Of a stretch of 64,000 bases of DNA, positions 11,273-22,700 are shown in pieces. Both the position numbers and the translations under genes were made by a program. Within the stretch, counting starts at the first letter, position 1; each line of letters starts with the position of its first letter. The DNA is from Stromatinia cepivora. Taxonomy: Eukaryota > Ascomycota > Leotiomycetes > Helotiales > Sclerotiniaceae. Under the pieces are notes generated by a model. It had not been told where the DNA came from, made no database searches, and was given only the letters and a program-made list of their open reading frames with translations. The stretch lies in the NCBI GenBank assembly GCA_014898415.1, contig RCTD01000034.1, forward strand, positions 428,875 through 492,874. The letters are read 5' to 3'.

Positions 11273-14200
11273 GAAGATATCCTATTCGATTCTTTTAAAC
11301 TACTAATCTTAATATTTTCTTGAACTTTTCGAAAACAATTTTTATATAAAGTTTCATTATTCCATTAATAACTATATTATATATATTAATATAATTAATA
11401 ACGATTTTCTTCTTTTTTATCAAATCCTTAATAAAATAATAATTAATATCTATATATTTGAATTATTCATACAAATATAGATTCTTGATTAAAACTAAAA
11501 TGCTTTAATTATTATCAAATATTTAAACCATATCTTCATTCTTTCCAATATAATTTGATTTAAATAAATCTTTGAGCATTTATACAATTCATTTCTTTTG
11601 TTTGATAAATATTGTTATTACAATATATTCTAATTCTATATTAAAAATAACCACAGATATTTGTTTCTTGTTAATCTATAATATAAAACTTCTATAAAAT
11701 ATCATAATTCCCTTTGAAACATTTTTCCAATTATATTTATTATTAATCTAATCTGTATTTATATATACCTTTATTATATTATCAAATATATTATATTCTT
11801 TGCAAATATCAGATTATATTCCCTTTAATCTGAACTATAGTTTCTGTTTGATTGTTGATTATAGATATTATATCAGATTCTTTAAAGCTATAATATAATG
11901 TTCTACTGGTTTTACTATAAATTGTGAAAATCTTCCAATTGAGAATACTATATTTGATCAAATATATACCATTAAATAAATCACATTTCCTATTCATTAT
12001 TAATATTCATTTATATCTACCAATTCATCGTTATTGATTACTAACCGAAGATAGATATAATCCATTATTGACAATTTCTTGACTTGATATTATCTATATA
12101 TAATACTATATTTGATTAATATAATATCGAGATATTCTTTTTGATTTATAATTAATATATATATTTTTCTATTATAAATAATTCTAATATCTAAGATCTT
12201 ACTAATCTCCTTTAGATTCTTAATATTAAAATAAATCAATAGTTTTTTATCGAACCAAATAATTTACAATAATATATATAATACAATAACAATATCATCG
12301 ATATATATCAGTAATATTATATTATAATCTTTAAATATATACAGATATAGATCTATCAAACTTTATACAAAATTTATGCCTAAAAGCTTTTTCTTTAATA
12401 ATAAATTCCAATCTTTTTCAATTTATTTCAAATTATATAAACTTTGTAAAACTTGTAATATATATTCCTTTTTGATTTTAATACTTTAGAATAATTCAAA
12501 ATAGATCTTTTTCTTCAAATACAATTCAGTAAAAACGTTTTTGATATTGAAATATAAATATTCCAAATTTTCTTTTATAATAATAATTAAGAATAATTTA
12601 AATATATCTAGCTTCATTATTGATACAAATGTTTCATTATAATCCTTTTCTAATACCTAATTAAATTTTTGAATCATTAATTTTATCTTGAATCATTCTA
12701 TCTTATTATCCTTAATCTTAACTATAAATACCCATTTCGTCGAAATTAAATTACTTTTTTTAAGGAATATATATTCTTCCTAAATATTATTTTGAATCAA
12801 AAATATAATTTCTTTTTGAATAACTTCCTTTTATTTTTCAAAGTATTTTTGATCTGATATTGTTTTTTTATAAGTTCTTGATATTTTGATTTCTAGAACT
12901 TCTTTGATTGAATATATTATATCTTTTATATTGTTTATATTTATTAATGAAATTATGAAATCTAAAACGATTTTGTTTTTGATATAAAAGTTTATTTTGT
13001 AAATAATTGGGATTATAATTATAATATATTTTATATTTTCTTAAATTTTGATTTATATAAATATTACAATTAATATCTTTATAATTTTGCTTTCCTATTC
13101 TTTTTCAGGATTTTATTCTATATCTCTTTTCTATTTTCGTATTAAATATTTTGAAGATTCATTTTCAAGATCTATTTCATCCTTTTGCTTGATTTCAAAT
13201 GATTATAGATTTATTTTGCTTTTTAATTTTACTAAAATAAACTTATCAATAAAATTTAAGATAATTTTAAAATTTGTTTTTGATATAGATTTAGAGTTTA
13301 CAGAAATTGACTTTTGGATTGTATCTTTTGAAATGATGAATTCGATATCTGAAATATCTTTAGAAAAAGATTCTTGATTTATCTTTTGGATATTGTTATC
13401 TTCATTTTTATTATATATTAATATTGATATATCTAATTTATCTAATTTCAATTCGATAATTGAAATATTTAATATAATTATTAAATTCAATATAATATCT
13501 ATTAAAAAGAACATTTGAAATAAAGATAATACAAATATCATATTTAATATTAAAAATAAAAAAAATACTTTATTTATTATCGATTTATTACAAAATTTTC
13601 GATTTAACTTTATATTCTTTGTTCCTTATAAACCTGATTCATAATTTCTTAATTTAAAATCTAAATCTTCTTTTCGATAAGATTCATCTATAATTACTTT
13701 ATTTAATTGAAATATATAATTTAATTTTGAAAAATATACTTTGATATATTTATTTATAATTTTTGAGTATTCTAAAAATACATTGATTTTCAAAATATTC
13801 TACAATTTGTTATATTTTTATTTTTTCGGAATAATCTTAGGATTAATATAAATATAATATTTGTTCCCTCAAATTTTGTATATCTTTATATTTGATATTA
13901 TATTTATAAAAGTTTCTATAAGAAATCGATTTATTCTATTTATATCAAAATCAATATTAATATAATTCCTAATATAAATATCATATTTTACAATTTTGTT
14001 CTAAAATTTTAATAATAATTTAGTTTCTTTTAGTATTGCTTTTATATCTATCTCTGTAATCTTTATATTCTGTTCCACAGATTTATTTTAATATAAAAAA
14101 GTAATTATTATAATTTCGAATTATATATCTAATAATTATTTATAAATAGTTTATAAAAGTTCTAATATATTATTAGTTTTGATTATAATAATCTTTTCTT

Positions 14201-16397
14201 CAATAACTAATTCCATTTCTTTTTTCTAAATTTTCAATATTTGAATTGTATCATCTTTTTATTTAAATAATATAATCCAATTTACTTTTGTATAATTATT
14301 AATGATCAATATAAAATAATGATTTCTTCAAATCGATTTTAGAAATAATCCTATAATATCGAAATATATAAATTCGAATTTCTTTGATTTATATAGATTC
14401 AATTACTTCGAAATATAATTGATCATTTTAATAAATATATATACTTTACAAATATCTAATTCAATTAAGACTTTTATCGATTTGATTATATTGAATACCT
14501 TATATAGATTCTTAATCTTATCTAAATCTAAATAATTGAATCTTTAATATTATAATAAATATCTTTCTTTCTTTTTGAATATTAATTCATTATCGATACC
14601 TTTAATACTATTGATTATCTTTAAAAAAAAGCCTTTTTCTTGATTATTTTGATATACATTAAAACAAAAAACTATATTCTTATATCTTTTGATTATATAT
14701 AAAATCATATATATTTCATTTTATATTTTAATACAAATAACTTTTTTATTATCCTTTTTGAAATATATATAATAAAAATTGAATTCCCTTTATAATTCTA
14801 TTTTACAGATTCTTTTTTCTAATAATAAATTTATTCTTAACTTTAATATATATAATATATTTAAAAATAATATCTTAAAATCATCTTTATATATTATATC
14901 TATTAAACTCTAATAACAATAATATATTATTTCTTTATTAATCTTTATCCTTTATTTAACAATAGATTCTATTAATCTAAATAATAAAGATTAATTAAAT
15001 ATATATAAAAAAATATTTATATCAATATATTATTTATTAAAGGAAATTTTATTAATAATTTCCTTTATCAAATTATAATCTTTCTTTATTATATCTTCAA
15101 TATCAAAATCTGATTCAAAAATATTATTAACAAAATATACTTAATCTTTCTTGTTGAAATAAACCTTCTTCGGATTCAATAATCCTTTTTTCCTTTGATA
15201 ATAAAAATAACTACAAAAAAGTTTATTGATTTATATTAAATACAAATAATCTTATATATAATAACCTTTCTTTTAATATAAATCACAAATATTATTTGAG
15301 ATTTCGAAATTTGATTCTTAATATTGAAAAGTATATCTAAATTCTTTTACAATTTGTATTAATTTTAATCTATTTTTAAAACAAAATTCTTTAATCTATA
15401 AATATTTGATTTTATTATTAATATTAAAATTGATTTGGATATCCAATATATCCATTATTTCTTAATAATCGATTAAAAGATTATATATTAAAACCAAAAA
15501 CAAAATAATATCTTAATATATTGATCAATAATTTTCGTTTATAGTTTTTAATTTCTTTCTATATTTTTTCAATTTATTCTAAACTTCGATAATGATTATA
15601 TCAAAATAAATATTGAATTGGAATTTGAAATTCTGGATTATTATTATATATATATTAATTATAATTATACTGATTCTAATATATTTTGATTTAAGGTATT
15701 TCCAAAGTATATATATTATTGAATATTTATCGATAAAAACTTCATCATTATCATTGAATATTATATAAATATACAATAATATATTCATTTTATACTTTAA
15801 ATATTCCGATTTCAATTCGATATTATAATATATACGATCATTGATCTTGTAAATAGATACTATATTGGATCCTATAATCTATATATATTCATTTAATATT
15901 TAATCAATTATATAAAACCATTCTTTCTTTTTCAATTGTATCTTCGTTTATCTAAATTATTACTCATAATTATTTTGATCAAATTTCAAAGGGTTATTTG
16001 ATTTTGATATTATAAAGATTTCTTATTGTTTGATGAATATCAAAGATAATCTTTAGATTTTTAAAATAATCTTAAAAAAAAATATATAGCAAATAAGTTC
16101 AAGATAATAAAGAAATATAAAAATAAAACAATAAAAAAATTCGTAAAATTATATTGTAATATATTTTCTTGTAATTATATGAACTTGCTTTTCGCTTCTA
16201 TTATAATTCTGTATCAACATTATACAAACTGCTTTCTGTTCTGATTTATAATATTGTAAATTATAAATTATATTATTGTATTTCAACTCTACTTCGATAG
16301 TATTATATAAAAACTTTGATTTTCATTTTATTCTATCCCTATTAATTATACTAATCCTTTCTCAATTTGTTTTGCTTTTTAATCATTATTATACAAT

Positions 16398-16411
16398 CGA
16401 ATCTCATAATC
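16398..16411 (-). other. Putative primer-binding site of copia element (half initiator-tRNA type)
   Basis: Directly inside the 5' LTR the minus strand reads GATTATGAGATTCG. The central TTATGAG is complementary to the anticodon loop (CTCATAA) of initiator tRNA-Met. Copia and Ty5 are known to prime from the internal half of that tRNA. Point mutation around the core limits confidence. Confidence 0.5.
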
Positions 16412-16577
16412 TATTAACTTTTGATATAGAAAGTAATAATATTGTTGATTATATAAATTGAACTAAAGATCTATAATTCTAGTAGAAGTAGAATTGAGGT
16501 TATCCCTAAATATGGTCTGTGCACCATTGTGGTCTCGTGACCTCAATTCTAATCCTATGATGGCCTCATTTCCAACA
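16412..16577 (-). repeat. 5' LTR of copia element
   Basis: 166 bp, a copy of 11097-11262. Read on the minus strand it begins TGTTGGAAATGAGGCC. Its outer half (about 16480-16577) keeps many CpA and CpG sites, while its inner half is RIP-like. Confidence 0.88.
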
Positions 16578-16952
16578 TATTATTATTTAAATATAATTCA
16601 TTTGATTTTTATTTGATTTTTATTTGATTTTCAAATTTGAAAATATATTAATATTATTATAATAACGAGATTCGAGTTTGAAAATAATATAAGAATAATT
16701 AAAATTAAAATTTTATATTTTTAATTTTGAAATTATATAATAAATATTATAAATTATTAAATAATTAATAATAAAATATTTTATTTTTTATATTTTATTA
16801 TTGAAATTTTTTATTTAAAAATCGATAATAGTATTTAGATATTATTATTTATTTATTACTATTAAAAATTCCATTAAAAAAATAATTAATATTTAAATAT
16901 TATATTTTTAATATTTTAAATAATAATATATTTTTTATTATCAAACGAGTTT

Positions 16953-16962
16953 TAATTAATAA
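16953..16962. repeat. Target-site duplication, right, of TIR element
   Basis: TAATTAATAA, identical to 10955-10964. In an AT-rich context a chance match cannot be excluded; the minimal shared site would be TAA. Confidence 0.65.
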
Positions 16963-18079
16963 TCGAAAAGTTTAAATATAAAACTATATAAATTTCTAAA
17001 ATATCTATATAAAAGATTAATTATAATAATATAATAAAACTTATTTATATCGAATTTTTATATATTAAACTTTTGAAAATAAAATAATTTCTTAATTTGA
17101 TCGATTTTTATATAAGAATATTAGATTTTTAAATCAAATCGAAATATCAAATATTTTTAATCAAATTTAATATAAATTGAAATAAAAATAAAAATAAATT
17201 TTTAATTTTTTTAATAAAAAATAATAATATAATTATTCTAAGAAATAAAATTGAATATTTATATAAATTTTCTAGATAACAATAATAATAAGAATAATAA
17301 CATTTCTAAATAACTGAAATGAAATGAAGTCCAAAATAGTCCCAGGGGTCCATGCAGCCTTGTGGGGTCGCTCGCATATACCCCAGCGTTAAATAAGACG
17401 GTAGAACTAGGATTAACGGGCCGCGCCGCACGTCATGAGTCTTTGCAAACTAGCTATCGACCACTCATATCACTCGTATAACCACAGCTACCTACCTTAT
17501 TAGTTCTTATCTGATCGTTGAAAAAATCCCGCCAGCCGATTTGCACCATATGTAAACCGACGAAATGCGAAATCCAAACAAAATATCTGTTTTCATGTTA
17601 GATTGCGGCACAGCCGAATTAGTGAGTACATATGGAATCTGTGCTTAAGGAACAATATATGATTTGGTATATTTTGCGGCGCGGTGCGGCGCAGTCAGCA
17701 TTGTACTACCTTCATTATCAACGAGTCTTGCTTTTGATCATGCGATGGATAGTCGTCTGCAACGTAGCCCGCATTTTGGCCACCAGCCTGAGCGACATGT
17801 CAATTAAACAATTGTGTCGTAGCCGGTATTCAATCTTACTGTACTATCAATACGGGTTGGTTTGCTGTAATTATACAAAAAAGGCCCCCAATAGAGATTT
17901 GATTTCACGTCGCACATTTAATGGCTCAATGTGACAATTATAAGTTGTTTTTGGTTCCTGACACACAAGGTTTCAAGGCAAGCCATACGCCGTGAAAAAT
18001 GATTTATGGACAGTAATAAGCAAATATGTGACCAGTATGTTCAATCATGCAGGCTGACACTTTCCCCCCAAACATTCCA
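16963..18079. other. RIP block edge and intergenic DNA
   Basis: The AT-rich block ends abruptly near 17330; after that the sequence is of normal composition. No gene was recognised; the + frame at 17632-17934 has no known domain. CG-rich words CGCGCCGCA (17422-17430) and its complement (17675-17683, with a near copy at 17685-17693) stand out in otherwise AT-leaning DNA. Confidence 0.55.
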
Positions 18080-19186
18080 TTAAACCTTTTTCTTCTCCTC
18101 CGGATGACGTGCAACATAGAAGTCCACAGCTCTTTGAATTCCTTCTTGCATAGAGACGAGAGGTCTGTATCCCAGTCTCTGTTTTGCTTTGGAGATATCA
18201 AAGGTCCGAGTCAATGTAAGATACTTGACCATGCGTCGATTGATCATTGGCTCCTTGCGACCGAAACTGAACAACCAAACTGCCCATTCTGCAATAACCG
18301 CACATACATAGTAGACAGATGCTGGAACGATCCATATGTTTTCTTTCTTGACCGGGTGACCCGCTGCAGCGCAAATAGCTCTTGTAAATTCCCAAAATAG
18401 CCATGGGTCGTCGTTCGTAATGACAAAAGCTTCGCCATTGACCTTCCTATCATCCGGCACAGGCTCAGTAGCGTTGAATTCTCGAAGAAGTGCCTTTGCT
18501 GCTAGCAGATGCGCATAAGCTGTATTTCCGATGTATGTAAAATCATAAAGATTGGTGCCGTCTCCGACCTGAAATTTTCCACGTCCAGCTCGAGCATTTT
18601 CGACCATATTAGGTGTGGATGTTGCATCGCCCTCGCCGAAGAGTAAAGCAGCGCGAATAATTGCCGTAAAGAGCTCGCCTTTCTTGTTCGCGCCGACGAT
18701 GAGTTGCTCAGCTACAGCTTTGGTGTGCGTGTAATACTCAGTTTGCTCGGGCTCAAAGCATAAAGGATGATCTTCTGTGGCTCTGACCAGGTTGGTCATG
18801 TTGTTGTGAATTACGGAGGAACTGGATGTGTAGACGAGAGCGGCGGTGGCTCCGACTTCTTTGATACACGAGAGAAGTATGGAAGTACCGTTGATGTTAA
18901 CTTCGGTGTAAAGTTGGCGGGTGTTGGCTTGAATCATCAACTTCGGTGAAGCTGTGTGAATGATAACGCGAGGCTTGGTTTCTTGGATTGCTTGTAGAAC
19001 ATGTTCGCGGGATGTGAGGCTACCCTCGATATACTTGACACCATCAATTCGATTGCTTTGAGTGTTGATATCAAAGACTGCAATATCAGAAAACTCGGGG
19101 TCTTTAAGCAACTGTTTGATGACGTGATGACCAAGACAACCACATCCGCCAATCACAAGCACGGGGTTGTGATGAGGTGAAGACAT
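18080..19186 (-). CDS. 3-beta-hydroxysteroid dehydrogenase/isomerase family protein (Erg26-like)
   Basis: A single exon of 368 residues, ATG at 19186. The N-terminal Rossmann motif is GGCGCLG (residues 13-19), preceded by the beta strand PVLVIG. The catalytic pair is in Y152-THT-K156 after the TSSSS strand. Later blocks include RAALLFGEGD, DFTYIGNTAYAHLLA, a hydrophobic stretch VYYVCAVIAEWAVWLF and RRMVKYLTLTRTFD. In ergosterol synthesis Erg26 is the NAD(P)-dependent C-3 dehydrogenase that decarboxylates C4 carboxysterols at the ER, and this protein has that overall layout and length. Paralogues also serve in terpenoid and steroid-like secondary pathways. Its position between two P450 genes makes a pathway-specific paralogue as likely as the housekeeping enzyme. 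It is flanked by RIP blocks but is itself clean. Confidence 0.85.
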   Translation of the reverse strand: MSSPHHNPVLVIGGCGCLGHHVIKQLLKDPEFSDIAVFDINTQSNRIDGVKYIEGSLTSREHVLQAIQETKPRVIIHTASPKLMIQANTRQLYTEVNINGTSILLSCIKEVGATAALVYTSSSSVIHNNMTNLVRATEDHPLCFEPEQTEYYTHTKAVAEQLIVGANKKGELFTAIIRAALLFGEGDATSTPNMVENARAGRGKFQVGDGTNLYDFTYIGNTAYAHLLAAKALLREFNATEPVPDDRKVNGEAFVITNDDPWLFWEFTRAICAAAGHPVKKENIWIVPASVYYVCAVIAEWAVWLFSFGRKEPMINRRMVKYLTLTRTFDISKAKQRLGYRPLVSMQEGIQRAVDFYVARHPEEKKKV

Positions 19187-19483
19187 GATGATTGAAGATT
19201 TCGGAAGCTGTTGGGAGATACTGCTAAAGAATTAAAGTAGTGGAAAGTGTGTTGAGTTTTGATGCTGGATAAAAAGGAGATCAAGAAAGTTCGATGTGCA
19301 TGTAGGTAAATTACTAGGAGGAGCGATTGTCTGCTTGCCGGGATTGTGGTGTTTATCAGGTGGTGCGACCTCAGTTTCCCAAACAGATTCACCAAATGTT
19401 TGTTATGCCATCCACAAATGAATAATATATCAATAAAATAATATATATAATAAACTACACTAAAAGTGCTTCAAATATACTAT
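19187..19483. promoter_or_regulatory. Upstream region of Erg26-like gene
   Basis: About 300 bp between the start codon and the edge of the gypsy LTR. Composition becomes AT-rich from about 19420. No specific site was identified. The element therefore sits only about 300 bp upstream of the start codon and may have truncated the promoter. Confidence 0.4.
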
Positions 19484-19775
19484 TGTGAAAGAGGTAGGTC
19501 GAGATACGTGCGTCCCGATAGCATACTGTAAAGAGAAATGGGAATTGGAATTGATCAGATTATATTGTAAAGGTTTCAAGTAATAAAATTAATAGGTTTA
19601 AATAATGATTTAAATTGTATACAAATAGAATACAAAAAGATTAATGGAAAAACGATTAATTTCTTTTAAGGAGAGGGGAGCAAAGTTTTCTTTTATATTT
19701 AATTACAAAGAGTTATATGATTATATGATTACAAATTAACTATATATTAAATCTTGATATCCCAATTTTCTTATA
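19484..19775 (-). repeat. 3' LTR of gypsy element
   Basis: 292 bp, aligned without gaps at both ends to 27648-27939. The shared core includes a GATTAATTTCTTTTAAGGA word. It is strongly mutated toward TA-rich sequence. Confidence 0.9.
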
Positions 19776-19789
19776 TTCTTTTCTTTTCC
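19776..19789 (-). other. Polypurine tract of gypsy element
   Basis: GGAAAAGAAAAGAA on the minus strand, directly upstream of the 3' LTR. Confidence 0.7.
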
Positions 19790-22700
19790 AAAATATATGT
19801 TCTATTTAGTCTCAGGATAGTTATAAAAGATAAAAACCAAAAAGATTAAAAGATAATTAGGTTAGAGAAAATTAATTAGAATATTAATAAACTAAAGTAA
19901 TAAACAATTTTTAAGATCGTCTTAAAAAAATAGTATATTTTAGATTCTTATTGATCCAAATTTACTTCTATTGCTTCTTTATTAAATTCAATAGGAGTTT
20001 TAAATTCTTGAAAAGTATTTTTATTGTTTTTTTTATCTCCGGCCTTTCTTGAATATTTAATTGAATACTTTGTAATGGATTTTATACTTATAATCAGATT
20101 TTTTGATAATTCTTGAATACAATTTGAATGACAAATGGGGATTTTTAGTATTATAAGTTTTTATTTAGTATTGAAAGAATAATTTTTTCTTTTATTATTA
20201 AATCTCGCAAAAGGTTTTCTTGTTGGAGGGCGATTCATCTATTCTTTATTTAGTTTATGATCTGTATCAAGGATTGAAGTGGTATTTTATATTTCAAAAG
20301 ATTCAATTAGGGATAGATTGGATGATATTGTAGATTAATTCTGAATCGGTTTTTACCCCATAATTTCTTTTCCTTTTCCAATAAACTTCTTTAATATAAA
20401 TTGAGGTTTTTTAATAGGGGATTTTCTATCAATTAGATTTATAATTTTCCAATTACTAGCATTTTCCCTATCAAGAAATTCATTATCTTTGAGGTCCTTA
20501 TCGCGAAAAGCTTTTTGTCTTTATAAAAGTACATTATAATCTGTAAATAATAATCGATCTTTTTATTGTTTTTCCTTATCTTGGAACACTTCAAATTGAA
20601 TAGCCAGATCTATCATTGCAAGATTATGCCATCATTTATACCAGAACTCGAATTCATTATTATTAATTTCGAATAATCTATTTACTATTCTCTTTACAAT
20701 ATTAGAATCTTAAGATAAGTATCCTAAAAAGGCTATAGAAAGATAATCTTGTAGGACAAAATTGATATTAAAAAAAAAGGGTCAGAGGATATAAAGACCT
20801 TTTTCATTAAATTCATTTAACTTAAAAAGGACAATCTGATTTTGGAGAGATTTCTGAAGGTTTTTGTAAAAGCTATTGTCCTTTATATTTTTTTTATCCG
20901 AAATTATAATTAAATAAAAGATCGATACCAAAATCGATCTACAGAATCCAAAAGAACTAATATATCTCAAAATAATATCTGATCGAATTACAATTACTCG
21001 GGATTCAGATCTAGTCAGGGTTCTTCAATAGAACTGATTCTTTTATTCGATCTTCTGAAAAGCTTCTCTTTTTATTACCCAATCAAAATTATATTATGAT
21101 TGATAGATAAAAGAATACTTTTTTAGAAATTCCTGAATTAAATTATCGTTGTTATTTAATTTATGAGAAACAAGGATTTGATACTCTTTATAGAAGCTTT
21201 TAATCGATTCCCCTAATTTAGAAAAATCGATTACAATAATCATTCTTTTTGAAACTTCGTTTTATTTATTCTTGAAAATTAAATAGAAAAGGTTAAAGAA
21301 GGAATAATAAAGATTAAACTTTTTATTATAATTAAAAAAATACAATACAAATAAAGATATTGATATAAAATAGAATTCTTTATTCTCCCGAATATGGATA
21401 ACAGTATATTACAAAGCAGAATCGTATTTTAAGAAAAATTGAATAATCGAAAAATAACAATTCGGAAATAAGTCTCCTTTAAAGATTCTATAGAAATATT
21501 ATTTGTAAGTAATAAGAATATCTTTGTAAATATTTTACAAATCGAATCTATCTCTTTATTCAAAGATATATTGAAACAAAGGGATATATAGAATAAATTG
21601 ATTCTTAAAGGATTCTTTGTTTGATGGTTTTAGTAAAAAAAGATTATCTTTGAAAACTTTGTTAGAATTAAAGGAATAGAAATTCCTTATTAAACCGAAT
21701 CGATTAAGGCCAAGGATTTGTTTTGATTATTCCAAAATCAAGGACTGATATAAACAAAATCAAGAGTAGAATATCCCTATCAACCTTATTTCGTCAATAC
21801 GCTTTTAGTTCCTGACAACAATAATCAATCTATTTCGTAATTCCTTGACCGAAATATATTTCGATTTTAAATCAAAAAGTTTTGTTAGGATATACAAATA
21901 GTATATATATAAAGTATCCACAATGATTTGCTCTCCTAACAATACAACAACTTTCCATTCTACTTGGTTAGTAATGTATCTATCATCTACTAAAAAGTAT
22001 TATCCCTTTTCAAACTAGTAATCTAAATCGCAAAAACAGCTTTTCAACTTTTATGAAGAATTTAAAACTATCTTAAAATTGTCGGAGATTGAATCATCAT
22101 TATCTGAAACAAACTCAATACTATAATCAGTTATATAATGACGAGATACGAATCTATCCAGAATAAATAAATAAGAAAAAGCTTTTTTTGAGAAATCAAA
22201 ATGATAACCTTTCTTTTTCCATTTATCGATATTCACAATTACAAACTCCGAAATTGATACAATTGCTTAGAAATAAAGAAATCGGCGTATGCGAAGGGTA
22301 TCTAATATAGCAACTACTTCCAATCGTTCCTCAGTATTAAGTTCCTCTTCATCATCATCATCATTAAAAAATACCAAAACAGTTTCTGTAACAATCATTT
22401 CATAAATAGATTTATTCCTTTGTTGAACTTCGAAGGGGTTTTTGTTTTTATAACATTCTTTCAGAAATTCGAGGTTATCAAAAGTAAATCTACAGATTTT
22501 GAAAACAGAATTCTGTATAAAATCGTAAGGGAAAGGTATCCAATCTTTCTTATTCTTTATATCAATTTTTGTAATAAACTTATATATAATACAGAAATCT
22601 GCAAAACTGTATTTTTTGGCTTCTTTGCTTCTCTTTCATATAAAACATTCAATTATATACCCGTTCAAAAACTTCACAAAGATTTGAAGATTAAAACGAA

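Larger units (their letters stand above)
11097..16577 (-). mobile_element. RIP-degraded Ty1/copia LTR retrotransposon
   Basis: A 5481 bp element with two 166 bp LTRs and a 5 bp target duplication TATTA (11092-11096 and 16578-16582). Orientation is minus, shown by three things. A purine tract (AATAAAGGAG on the minus strand) abuts the LTR at 11097-11262. A primer-site-like sequence abuts the LTR at 16412-16577. The reverse-transcriptase motif LIYIDDI is readable on the minus strand at 12311-12291, near the element's 3' end as expected for copia. An RNase H-like stretch with many stops follows around 11.5 kb. All frames are broken by stops and the interior is extremely AT-rich. It sits inside the TIR element at 10965-16952. 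Confidence 0.85.
10965..16952. mobile_element. TIR DNA element (about 500 bp) split by a copia insertion
   Basis: The left end GGGCTCGTTTGGCAGC (10965) is matched in inverted orientation at 16952. The terminal similarity runs at least 45 bp, and nearly all differences are C/T or G/A. The 10 bp TAATTAATAA sits directly outside both ends (10955-10964 and 16953-16962). Removing the retrotransposon leaves about 132 + 370 bp, the size of a MITE. A 10 bp duplication suggests a Mutator-like element. The GGG..GTTTGG ends plus an alternative 3 bp TAA duplication would also fit PIF/Harbinger (Tourist). No coding capacity is seen, so it is probably non-autonomous. Confidence 0.7.

Noticed and set aside
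13048..13541. Overlapping frames of about 110 residues in the first AT-rich block
   Set aside because: They are low-complexity Ile/Phe/Lys/Asn translations of RIP-mutated DNA and conflict with the copia pol orientation on the minus strand.
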